Of a stretch of 64,000 nt of DNA, positions 42,673-53,000 are shown piece after piece. How positions within the stretch are numbered: the first letter of the stretch is position 1; every line of letters begins with the position of its first letter. The notes below the pieces were generated by a model. The model had not been told where the DNA came from. It made no database searches and saw nothing but the letters and a program-made list of their open reading frames with translations. Both the position numbers and the translations under genes were made by a program. Location of the stretch: assembly GCA_965178125.1 (NCBI GenBank), contig OZ237749.1, positions 1-64,000 of the forward strand. Direction: 5' to 3'. The stretch is from Bilabrum cf. latius. Lineage: Eukaryota > Bigyra: Bicosoecida > Bigyra > Bicosoecida.

Positions 42673-43190
42673 TCATGAATTCCTGACCACGATGATCACA
42701 GAGTCCCCCCGCAAAAACATCTTGTTGACCACTCTAGACTGAGCCGTTGGCTTGCCGCCAGCAGTCCTTGGCGGCTCGGTCCAGATTTCGCTGACATCCT
42801 CGAGAACCCTGCGAAAAGGAAACGGCGGCAAGGCACGCGCTGAGATCTATGGCTCACGCGTAGCATCATATTAGAAAACTAGATATGCAATCGTATCTCA
42901 CATGTTGCAATGCCTATCAAAAGCTTTTACGGAAGCCATCAACTTGTGGTTGTTGCGAAGTCCGATCAAAACCTTCTCTCCACTCTTTGCTGCCTTAAGC
43001 AGCACAGAGAGCGGACCCTATGCAAATTCTACCTTTCGCTCTTCCGCTACGGCAGCCGTTCGCTTGGCTTCAGCGCTGCGATAGCGGCATAGCTAAAATG
43101 CAGTACGGAAGCAGTTGGCTGCGTGTACCGATGCAAGACCGCGCGGGGATTCTGGGACGCTTACCTTGCTGCAGCAGATGCTTGCGACAT
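42673..43190 (-). CDS. SNRPD2: Small nuclear ribonucleoprotein Sm D2
   Basis: Three exons: 43165-43190 (MSQASAAA), 42902-43075 and 42673-42808; introns of 89 and 93 bp with GTAAGC and GTGAGA donors and CGCAG acceptors; 111 residues, TGA stop. The Sm1 motif reads [28 protein letters not shown] across the second splice, and Sm2 reads [17 protein letters not shown]. Sm D2 is one of seven proteins in the ring around U1, U2, U4 and U5 snRNAs. A TAG at 43018 lies just before GPLSVLL, a variable polar position. Plus-strand frames over this locus are shadows. Confidence 0.93.
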
Positions 43191-43314
43191 AGGAGAACTA
43201 CAGTAGACCGATGGCTTTTCTGTAGAGGCTTTTGTTGAGAGCAAGGTGCTCGCCGAATTCGCGGTTGTAACCAAAATTGCCAAATTCCAGAAGTACTCCA
43301 AGCAGTTCCTCTAA
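43191..43314. promoter_or_regulatory. Bidirectional promoter gap, SNRPD2 / hexosaminidase
   Basis: The two start codons are 124 bp apart on opposite strands. A TAA lies directly before the hexosaminidase ATG, in frame, which fixes that start. Confidence 0.5.
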
Positions 43315-45006
43315 ATGCCCTCCAATCCTGCATTGCTTGGCTTGGCATGCATAATAATATGCGCGGCCACGGGGGAAGGCTCCTGCTCAGCAGCAGCCGT
43401 GACAGCCCAAGTCTGGCCAATGCCATCAGGACCGTGCCAAGCTGGCGATGCTGCCGTTACGATCAACCCGAAGGCCTTCAAGTTTGATCTCAAAGGGAAA
43501 GCCAGCACAAGCACAGCCCTAGGCTCCGCTGTCCAGCGAGCAGTGGCACGAATGGCGCTGTGTGCCAGCCAACAGCAGGCACAGCTCGGCCTGCAGCAGC
43601 TCGCGAGTGCGACGGTCGAAGTGGACGCTATAGTGCCGCTGTCGGTAGATTCCGATGAATCATATAATATTTCAGCGTCTGTTAGCTGTGACGGTGCCCC
43701 GTGCGCTAGGATTGCCGCCCGGACGCAGTGGGGAGCCGTGCGGGGCCTGGCCACGTTTGCGCAGATAGCTGACGGCTGCACGTGGACCAGGCCCCCTCCT
43801 GGCGGGCCTCCCGGAGTGGGACCCCGGGCGGACAACCCCGTGGGTCTGGAAGGGCTCCCTCTGTCCATCGCAGATAGACCCCGGTTCGCCCACCGCGGGC
43901 TCATGCTCGACACATCGAGGCACTTCCTGCCCCCCGCTGTGCTCCGCCGGCAGATCGACGCGATGGCAGAGGTCAAGCTGAATGTGCTGCACCTGCACAT
44001 CAGCGACGCGCAGTCGGTCCCGCTGCAGGTCCCCGGCCTCCCCGCGATCCAGGCCAGGGCAGCGTACCACCCTTCCGCCTCTTACTCGGCCTAGGACCTG
44101 CAGGCGCTGGCCCAGTACGCCCTGGACAGGGGGGTGCTGCTGCTCCCCGAGATCGACCTGCCCGGGCATGCCTTCGCCTTCGAGGCGGCATACCCTAACT
44201 TGACGGCCAACTGCCCCTCCCTCAGCCACAACATCAACAACGTGCCACTCAGCCCAGCTGCCACCGCCTTTCTGCAGAAGGTCCTCAACGGGACCATCGG
44301 GGTCGCAATGGCGGCGGCGCCGGACACCCGCAGCGGGGACGGTCCATCGGCGGGTTGGATGCACCTGGGCGGAGACGAGGTGGTATCATCTTGCTGGAAA
44401 GATGACCCCGAGGTGGGGGCGTGGATGCAGCGGCAGGGGTGGGCACCCTCAGACACGGGCAAGCTGTACCAGTGGTTTTTGGAGCGGGGCTGGGAGGCGG
44501 CGGGGCGGGGTCGCACCGCGGTACACTGGCAGGACGCTTTCGACGCGGGTGCGGAGCTGCCCGCCGATGCGGTGGTGCAGGTGTGGAGGGGCACGGGGGC
44601 GCAGCAGGAGCTGGCCAGGGTGCTGGGGGCGGGGCACCGCGCCCTCCTGTCGAACAGTGACAAGTGGTACCTCAACTGCGGGGCCAACCCCTCGTGCACG
44701 TACAGCTCCTGGCAGCAGGTGTACGAGAACGAACCATTCCCGCAGGGCTCCCCTGTTCCCTCGGGTAGCAGGCATCTTCTGCAGGGGGGCGAAGCCGTGA
44801 TGTTCGGGGAGTTCGCCTCTGCTGCCGATGTGGAGCAGCAGGTGTGGCCCCGGGCCGCCGCAGCGGCAGAGAGGCTGTGGAGCCCCACGGAGGTGGCCTC
44901 GGCGGTGGATGCCGCGGGGCGCATGGCCTGGGTTGCCTGCAGACTGGTGACGCTTGGGTTCAGGGCGGGGCCGGTGGGGCCAGGCTTCTGCTCCAGCGAC
45001 CTGTGA
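43315..45006 (+). CDS. Beta-N-acetylhexosaminidase (GH20), secreted or lysosomal
   Basis: 563 residues with a signal peptide (LLGLACIIICAATGEGSC), a GH20b-type N-terminal domain, RFAHRGLMLDTSRHFLP, NVLHLHISD, LLLPEIDLPGHA and the catalytic pair in GWMHLGGDEV (about residue 350). The C-terminal part has WPRAAAAAERLWSP. The enzyme removes terminal GlcNAc/GalNAc by substrate-assisted catalysis. A single TAG at 44092 lies in YSA-[TAG]-DL; human HEXA, as I recall it, has Gln here, and other members have Glu, Asp or Asn, never a hydrophobic residue, which argues for Gln and against Leu. The standard code would cut the enzyme before its catalytic residues. TGA stop. Confidence 0.95.
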
Positions 45007-45287
45007 GCGGTGTGTAGGCGGGACACGGTGCTTGTCGCTGGAGGCTTCCCGCTGCGTGGTCGCCACATCAAACGTTGCGGCTTGCTAGCAGGCGATGCAA
45101 ACAGCAAAGGCATGGGAGGGACTTTCTTGCTGCCCGGGCACGATCCACCGCGATGCTGTGGATGTTACGGATGATTGGTTCGGGTTGCCGTATTTGCGAA
45201 CCGTAATTGTTCCGCAATGAATGCGCGGCGCCGTTCGGTCCATCACATGGCAGCATTGCAGCCCCTGCGTCCGACAAAAGCACCAAC

Positions 45288-45727
45288 ATGGACATTGATA
45301 AGGTTTAGGCTGAAGTTCAGAAACGGTTTGATGACGGCGTTGCTTTCTTGAAGTCTGTTCCGGCAGAGCTCCGAACGAACAAGCTTTGGCAGCTGACTGC
45401 AGATGATTTTGCGAAAAACGTTTCGATCGGAACGGTTGCTGGCATCGCCCTGTCTTTAATATTTTTTAGTGAGACGGTCATGTTGCCATTGAAAGCCGCC
45501 ATGCGCACCCTGAGATACCTTTGTTGACAGCTTGGTTCTCAGTATCCACCGCAGGGCGAGGCCGAGGATTGCGGGGTCTAACTGTTGGACTTGGGATGGG
45601 TGCAGGAATGGGTGTCACATATGAGCGGGCAAATCAGCGATTTATGGCGCTGCAAGCCATGCAGAAGTAGACAAACAGGGTGAAGCCATCAGAATCGGAC
45701 GGGCAGGATGCCGGCAAGCGCCAGTGA
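45288..45727 (+). CDS. MICOS subunit MIC10-like protein
   Basis: Exon 1 45288-45468, exon 2 45555-45727; an 86-bp intron with a GTGAGA donor and CCGCAG acceptor; 117 residues, TGA stop. TAG at 45306 and 45668. Two short hydrophobic segments carry the Mic10 glycine pattern: SIGTVAGIALSLIFF and, after the splice, RRGRGLRGLTVGLGMGAGMG followed by VTYERANQRF. Mic10 oligomerises through these motifs to bend the inner membrane at crista junctions. Two other acceptors (45530, 45542) also keep the frame; the chosen one gives the usual basic turn between the two helices. Confidence 0.68.
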
Positions 45728-46144
45728 AGATGGGCGAGCCCGTGCTGTCCCGGATACGTGCTGCGGTATCATGATACCGAGTGTGTCCCCCTTGGTCTGG
45801 TCGAGGGGCAGCAGCACAATATGCTAGAAGCTGTGAACAGGTTGAAAGTGGGGCCTGCGAAGCTAAATTGGACGGGGCAAAGGGCGCGTTCGTGCATTCG
45901 CTCGTGAATTATACCACAAAGGTACGTATCTCTAGTAGACCCACTGGGCAGAGGCTCCCCACACGAACCTGACGTGCCTGGTTGGTGGGGGCATTCGGAA
46001 TCTCCACCTGCACACTAGACAATTGGCAACACAAAACACACACATTTGGTCTGCACAACTGCCCGCCTGGTCAGACCAAGCTTCGTTCAGGACTATAACG
46101 TCTGTTGGTAGCCCCCGCAACATCACGATTGCTGTTGCCCTAGC
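45728..46144. other. Intergenic region MIC10 / Myb
   Basis: 417 bp without a supported gene or repeat; presumed promoter of the Myb-like gene. Confidence 0.5.
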
Positions 46145-47977
46145 ATGCCAGGACGCAAGCGTAGCCATTCTGAGATTCTCTCTGATGCTGAGAGCTCGGA
46201 CAGCGACGCGTCCGAGCACAGCGGTAGGGTGAAGCTCGATAGGAAACGAAAGGATTACAAGGATAGATTGGCGGCTTGGCTTCATTCCTCCGGGCCGGGC
46301 GCGGCGTCCAGCGGGGCTGCTGCTGATGATGCCGATTCTGAGGACGAGCCGATCGCTCACTTGCTCGTTCGTATCCGCTAGGCCAGGGGCAAGCGCGGCT
46401 CAAAGGCCACCCAAGAGAAATAGTTAGCTGGTGCCGTGCTCCCAAAATCGGCCAAGCCCTCAAAAGGCCTCCTTGATGACGTGAAGCCGGCGCGCCGTTC
46501 CGGGGTTGGACTGCCGCTGAACGACAGCGGGCTAGTTGACCACGATTGGAGAGAAGAAAAGTGGCTTCCGCCAGGCATTTTAATCAGTGGTCGCTGGACT
46601 GCGAGAGAGGATGCCCGCCTGAAGGCCCTGCTCGTGGAATACGCGCGGGAGGTGCACGGGCTCAGCCGCGAAGACCTCGTCGACCTCGTCACGGCCGGGG
46701 CCCAGCAGCACGATCTCAGGGGGTTTTGGATCGACTTTGCGTCCAGATTTAGGTGGAGAAGCGTCAAGAGCATCTTCCTGCGGGCCTACCGGCTATTTCT
46801 CCCCGGCAACTACGTGGGCAAGTGGGCCGTGCAGGACCTCGAGACGCTGCGCGACCTCGTGGACAGGTGGGGCAAGCAGTGGGCCCGCATCGCCAGATAC
46901 ATGGGCAGGCACCCCACGTCGTGCCAGGTCATCTGGACCGCTCGTTTCTCGCTCCCAGGCAGGTACACCCACGCCTGGGCGAGGGGCGAGCTGAGGCGAC
47001 TGGCCAGCGCCGTGATGAGCCTCCGCGAGGGATCGTACGTGCCCTGGGGCCTGGTCAGCCAGCGGGTCAAGACCCGCACGCCCGCGCAGTGCTCGAGCAA
47101 GTGGAACGGGTCCTTTGGGCCCAGGTCAGACGGGGTCCCCTGGGGTCCCCGCCGGGACGCCGCCATGGTGGCCTGCGTGTCGGCGGACGGGGCCGAGTCG
47201 GTGGAGGACGTGGACTGGGAGGAGGTGGGACAGGAGCTGGGGGGCCTGCTCCCGGCGCAGGTGCGCGCGCGGTTCTCCACCCTGAGCAAAGGGGTTCCCG
47301 GGCATCGTGTGATGGGGCTGAGCCGGCTATGCGCCGAGCTGGACCGCAGGAAGGCAGCCGCGGACAAGCGGCGGAGCAAGCTGGCAGCTGCCGGCATCAC
47401 GGTGGATGCGCTGGAAGGGGCTAAGAAAGGGGCGGGGCAGGGAGACGAGCCAGAGAAGGAGTAGGCAGGCGGGGGTACAGGTGAACATGAGGCAGCTGAC
47501 GGGAAAGGAAGTGCGGGTTCTGGGGCAGGCTCAGGTGCTGGTGCAGGTGCGGGTACCGGGGCTGGTTCTGATGTTGGGGCTGCTGCTGCAGCTAGCGCAG
47601 ATACGTAGGACCTGGCCGAATTTGAGGGCCTGTACGACCGACTCCTAGCAGATATCCGCGAAGAGGAGCAGAAGGACGGCGACGTGATGGACGCGCTAGC
47701 AGACCCGCAAGACGAGCAAGAGGACGAGGATGAGGACGAGGGGGAGGACGAGGGGGAGGTCGATGCCACGTCTTCCTCCTCTGCTGCGAGTGCAGCAGGT
47801 ACCGCAGCACGAAGCAGATCGCACAGCAAGAAACCCAAGAAGGGCAAAACATATAAGAGGGAAAAGAAATCCAAGAATGCTAAAAGAGCGACAGCCAAGA
47901 AAGGAGGCAAAGGGCGTGGCATGGCGGGGGACAAATCCACGAAGCCCCCCAAGGCCAAAAAGGCAAGGGTAGCTTGA
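46145..47977 (+). CDS. Reb1/TTF-I-like Myb DNA-binding protein
   Basis: 610 residues, single exon, TGA stop, TAG at 46379, 46421, 47462 and 47606. After an acidic/basic N-terminus come consecutive Myb-like repeats at about residues 150-330: GRWTAREDARLKALLVEYAR, GKWAVQDLETLRDLVDRWG then WARIARYMGRHPTSCQVIW, HAWARGELRRLASAVM and WGLVSQRVKTRTPAQCSSKW. This spacing is that of the Reb1 / TTF-I / DMTF1 group, whose members stop RNA polymerase I or block replication forks in rDNA. The C-terminus is Gly/Ala-rich, then acidic, then a Lys-rich tail (KKPKKGKTYKREKKSKNAK). Function in rDNA is inference from the family. Confidence 0.72.
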
Positions 47978-48479
47978 ACCTATCAGTTGGGTTGATTGCA
48001 CAAAAGTCTGAAGCAACCTGTACTTCTGGGGCGTATAAGCCTGATACTCACGACAAGCACCCCACCAGAAGCCTCCCACGCTCCAGCACCCAGACGACCA
48101 AGACTGGCCTAAACCCTCGCAATACCAAAAATCAAGTGGCAAAGAAGCTTGCGTTGGACTGGTCGGGAGGGCAGCCACTCAACCTTCCCCCGGGTTTAAC
48201 AGCAGCACCTAGTTGCCACCGACCAGCCCACGCAAAGCAGCACGACGCCCGAAACCGATCATGGCAAGCCAACTGCCTAACCGTTTCCGTCGTGCTTGAG
48301 TCCAGTCCAAACCGGGTATGATCTGGAGCCAGAAGCACCCCAGTACCAATTTCGCTTTGCCGCTCGCATCCGGCCAAGCAATCCCTTCAGGCAACCATTC
48401 CAACCTAAGGCCCTCTCAACACTTCCAACTACAACCAACAACGCTTTTTCATCTGTACATGCCAATGTGCGCGCAAAAT
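47978..48479. other. Convergent intergenic region
   Basis: 502 bp between two converging 3' ends; no gene, repeat or RNA that I can support. Confidence 0.5.
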
Positions 48480-49105
48480 TCAGCTGCTGGCCCCACCGGA
48501 CTGCAGCAGAAGCTGAATCGTCAACATGAGGTCCAAATCCCCCTTGTGGCGGACGATGTCGTCGAAGCACGAGTACACCAGGTCCACCTGGCGCTTCAGC
48601 TGCTCCAGCGAAGGTCGGTCAACAAACTTAACGCTTTTTGTCAACGTGCGCGACATGGTGCGAGTGCATTCCCTCAATGCAGCACGCTCGTGCACGCTAT
48701 CACCAAACGACAGGACATTCTTCTGCAAGGAGCAGCTATCCGAGCTGGACCCACTGTATCGGGTATCAATCTCGTGTCTAAATGCCCTAACTTTCCAGTG
48801 AGTCGGCCGAGGGTCGTGCTTTTCATAGGTTGATCTCGCGGACAGCACTCGGACATCCTTGAGCGCCTCCAGCACCTACGGCATGAAGCGCTTTGCGCTC
48901 AGCTCAACCCATCCGTCTTCAGCGTTCGTGATAATAATAACCGAGCCGAACGACTGTGCCCGACGAAGTAGCCGGACGACAGAATCTGCGTGCTTTGCCA
49001 GCTGCGCCTTGAGCTCGGGTGACGGTAGAGGTCCATCAAGTCGCAGACCTTTTTGCGCCAGCCACGAGCTGCACAATAGTGTGTCGTCCCAGTCAAAGAT
49101 GATTG
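48480..49105 (-). CDS. HAD-superfamily-like hydrolase
   Basis: The exon begins at an acceptor (ATGCGCAG) with IIFDWDDTLLCSSW, whose D-x-D-x-T is the HAD nucleophile motif, then SVIIITNAEDGWVELSAKRF with the motif II Thr and WKVRAFRHE with a candidate motif III Lys. A conserved protist family of this layout exists; its substrates are not known to me. A TAG at 48876 follows AKRFMP; the stop is TGA. The start codon lies in an upstream exon: ATG at about 49169 with a GTATGT donor would give M-T-I-I-F-D-W-D-D, which is possible but unproven. Confidence 0.68.
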
Positions 49106-50034
49106 CTGCGCATATAAGTAGTGGACGCCCTCACGGAGTGCTACATACTCATGCAACGGGCTTTGAGACCAGTGCGTGCGAGAAAACCGACCTGAACAGA
49201 TAGTTCGTTGCTCGGAATCATGGAATCAAACCAGCCCAAGCACCACACAGTTCAAGCATTGGACATGAATTAATTCAACATGAGGGCGCATACGACGTGT
49301 CACAGCTAAGCAGATGCAGCATGAGAGCGTTTCCTCAAACCGGCAGTCGATGTATTCTGCCAAGAACGGCGCGTGCTGGAAGCCAAGCAATCGCCTTCTC
49401 ACCGGTGTCAGCGTCGTCATACTTTGGTTCAGGCTCTGGAGTAGAGACTGGGCTGGTCCCCGACCGCCCAACGCCCTCCTACATCGCAGAGCAAGCCGCC
49501 ATGATGTCGAAAGTAGAAATAGAGAGTTGCGAGTTGACCAAAACTCGACAATGAAGTAGCCTAGGAAGAACTCAGCAGTTCATTCAGGATGAGGAGAGGA
49601 TGAGGAAGAATTTGAAGGGGAAGGGAGGAAGCTTGGGAGGAGCAGTGGCTGGGGAGGCCACGGGAAAGGCTGAGCCACTCATCGCTTCGTTGGAAGATCT
49701 GGTTTACGGCATTTATAACGTAATATTAAATGCCAAGCTGGCTGTCGGAAAAGACAGTTCAAAATCGTGCAAGTTATTCTCTACTAGCCAATCTACTTTT
49801 TTGAATGTATAAATCATTGCGATGTGTCGGGAATCCATATGAACCGATGCACACGCTTGCTCATGAGCAAAAGTAGTCGCCGATCGAATGACGACGCACG
49901 CAACAATGTCTGGTTTGTGGACGAGGATCAGCCACACGTCGAAATCGTGATGTCCCCGTGCTTGTTAGGCATGACTAGACAAAAAAGGATCGATGACCAC
50001 AAATATTTATTGCTATATAAGTATCATCGTCAAC
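49106..50034 (+). other. Region with a possible two-exon gene
   Basis: A plus-strand frame from ATG 49321 (SYFGSGSGVETGLVPDRPTP, IAEQAAMMSKVEI) meets a TGA at 49552 and resumes in the same frame at about 49564 (RTQQFIQDEERMRKNLKGKG) to a TAA at 49810. Composition is protein-like on both sides, so a small intron around 49525-49560 is likely, but only a 27-bp GT-AG candidate fits. I recognise no family. The part from 49813 to 50034 is AT-rich and serves as 3' flank of the giant gene. Confidence 0.35.
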
Positions 50035-53000
50035 TCAAAATATCGAGAAAAGGTCATCATCGTCGCTGCGCGCTGCTGTCGTCTGGTCGTTGCCGGTGAC
50101 GGCGACGGCCACGGACAGAACAGCGCTCTAGTTGCCTCCAGAGCCACCCGGAATCTCCCCCCACAGCTCCATTCTCACTTCATCTAGCACGGGCGGCGGC
50201 CCGCACCCGTCCTCACCTTTGCAGACGTACCGCAGCGGCGAGCACGCCCTCCGCAGGGCCTCAATGGACCCCCGCAGCACGGTGACCTGGGAGCCCCCGG
50301 GGACTGCTCCTGCGTCCACCTGCAGCCCGCCCACAGTGCCTGCCCCCGCTGCAAGCGCTAGCTTGCCACTGCCGGCCCTCACCTCCAGCACATACCGCTG
50401 CAGCCCCAGCGCCGCCTGACCCCTGGAGCACCCCTCCGCGAGCCCCGCCTCGTCCTCCGCGGGGAACACACCCCGTAGCATGGCCCACGCGTCTACGGGC
50501 ACGGCCAGCGCCACGCCTGCCCGCCCCAGCGCCTCCTCCAGCTCGGCCTCCTGGAGCCCCACCGCCGCCGCAGACCCCAGGGCTCCCCTCACCACTGCCT
50601 CGCGCTCGGCCGGCGTCGTCTCCGGGACCTGCCAGGCGGGCTCGGCCAGCGCCCCAGCCTCCACCTCCACCCTCACACTCGTCCCCGCGATACCGCCTGC
50701 CTCCACCACAGTGGGCTCCCTCACGCCCCCGTGGACGCTCCCAGAGCCCCCGCTCTCGTCCTGCACCTCCCACTGCAGCGCGTGCGAGCCGCAGCTGCCT
50801 CGGCCAGCCCGCACCGTCACCGCCCTGAGCACCTCGTTGCAGGCGTGCGGGGTGCACTCGACGTCCAGAGAGGACACGGGCCCACCCCTCGCCGCCTCCA
50901 GCCCGCTGCTGCCCCTGAACACGACCACATGCGCAGCCGACACGAGCTCGGCCTGGTCCCGATGCACCCCCGGCTGCCTCCACCGGGGCACTCCATCCAG
51001 CCCCTGGTCCTCCCCCACGTACCGCAGCGCGGGCCACTGCGCGTCCGGGTCGGACCCCAGAGGGGGCAGCTCCGCCCGTGTGCCGGCGGGCGGTGTCACT
51101 CTGAGGAACAACGCCCCCGAGTATGACTCCTGGCCAGGGTGACCCGCCGAGCGCGCCTCCGGGCTCCCTGCCCGAGCCCTCTGGTCCCGCTCCGAGGCAC
51201 TGCCCCCTGCAGCCTCCACCCAGGCTCGCACCCTCAGCCGAGAGGTTGCGTTTGAGTCCACGTCGCCCACCAACAGCGACTGCCGACGGAAGCTGTCAAA
51301 CTCCCCGTGCCGGGCCTCGCCAGCACTACTGGTGTCAAGTGCTCCCAGGCCGAGGCCGTGCTTCCGCAGTCTCGCGTCCCCTCCACCGGTCACGATGGCA
51401 CTCGGCACCACCCCGGAGCCTGCAGATCCAGGTGCACCCACTGCAGTGAGCACGCATGGCATGGCAGCGTGCCTCGGGTCGGCACCTGTCTGCTCCGCCG
51501 CAAGTACCAGCCGCGGCGCCCCTCCCAGCACCTCTTCCTCTTGCAGCACCACGACACCTCCGTCCCTCCGAAGCACCACGGCGTCCTCCTCGCCCTCGCC
51601 CTCCCCCTCGCCCGGGCCCAGCAGAGCATCAAACTCGCCGCTCGTGCCCTCGAACAGCCGCCGAGCCACTGACCCGGCACCCTCCAGCACCCACAGGGCG
51701 TCCCTTCGTGCAGCGCCGCCTCGTGCCACTCGCCCGTGCGCCAGTGCCACGAACAGCAGGCGCTCCTGCCCTCCCGCAGACGCAGCTGGGAACGGCTGCA
51801 ACATGCGCGGTTCGCTGCCCACACCGCCGGGGACTGCGTCCGCCAGCAATCCGGTCCCGCCCGCCGTGCCGTCCGTGCTCCACAGCTCCCTTCCCCCCTG
51901 TGCGTCCCCGCCATCGGCCGCAAAGAGCACCACTCCGTCGTACCTGGTGAACCCACTGGGGGAGGACGAGCACACGCCAGGGCACAGGTCCAGGAGCGCT
52001 CTGGTGCCCCCGCGGCTGCCGTCAGAGACCCACAGCTCCCGCCCTTGCGCGCTGTCCCCGATCGCAGAGAAGAACAGCAGCTCGGTGCTGGTCAGCGGCC
52101 CCGCGCTCCCGTCGGGGTCTACGTCGAACCAGAGGTGCAGCGGGCTGGAGCCATCCGACCCCGGTTGAATGTCTCGCACCAGGTGGACGCCGGCCTGTCC
52201 ACCCGCACTGCCCGCCCAGCCGAGCGCCCACACCTCACGGCCTGTCCCTGGTCCCTCCGCCACGAAGAACCCGATTAGCTCGCCCCCTGTGGAGCTGAGC
52301 ACGGTGGTGTTGCCGGGCACAGCCGTGATGTAGGTAGGGTCCGAGGATGCGGGTCCCGGCCGCACCTCGGGCAGCGGAACCGTACCCGCTACGGTGCCGT
52401 CGGTGCGCCACAGCTCCCGACCCCTCGCGGGCGTGCTGGCCGAGAAGAGCACCCAGCGGGCAGAGGGCTGGGAGGACGATGCCATCCACCGGGGATCGCT
52501 GCCGGCCGACAGCCACGCGTCCGAGGCACCGGTGACGCGGAATGTCCCCTCAGCGGTCCCGTCCGTCCTCCAGAGCTCCCTGCCGCGCGGGGCCGGCCTC
52601 ACCGCAGGCGCGCCCGCCACCGCCGCTTGGCTGCCGGGGCCCAGCTATCCCCCCTCCGCCCCGAGGCACACAATACCGGCGAACCCCTCGGTTCCCTGGT
52701 CCCCCAGCACCACCTCGGCCAACTCGGCCCGCCCCGCGTGCTTGAAGGCGCCCGTAGCACGGCTGTCCGAGAACCGGAACTTCCAGCGAGAGCGGCCCCC
52801 GTGCTGGAGCCCCTCCCAGCCGCAGGCACCGGCGTACACGGGGCTCTAGAGCAGTGCGACACCCGCCGTCGTAGATAAGCCCCTCTTCTCGTCCCGTATG
52901 GTGGACAGGCCGCCAAAGATGGCTTCTCCCTCGGCCGTGCTGGCGGGCCGCATGCCACTCGGGCAGTCGTACGTCCTTGCTGGCTCCCACTGGTCCGACT

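Noticed and set aside
42910-43314. Plus-strand reading frame of about 134 codons (with TAG) ending directly before the hexosaminidase ATG
   Set aside because: It overlaps the three SNRPD2 exons on the minus strand, which carry complete Sm motifs and proper splice sites.
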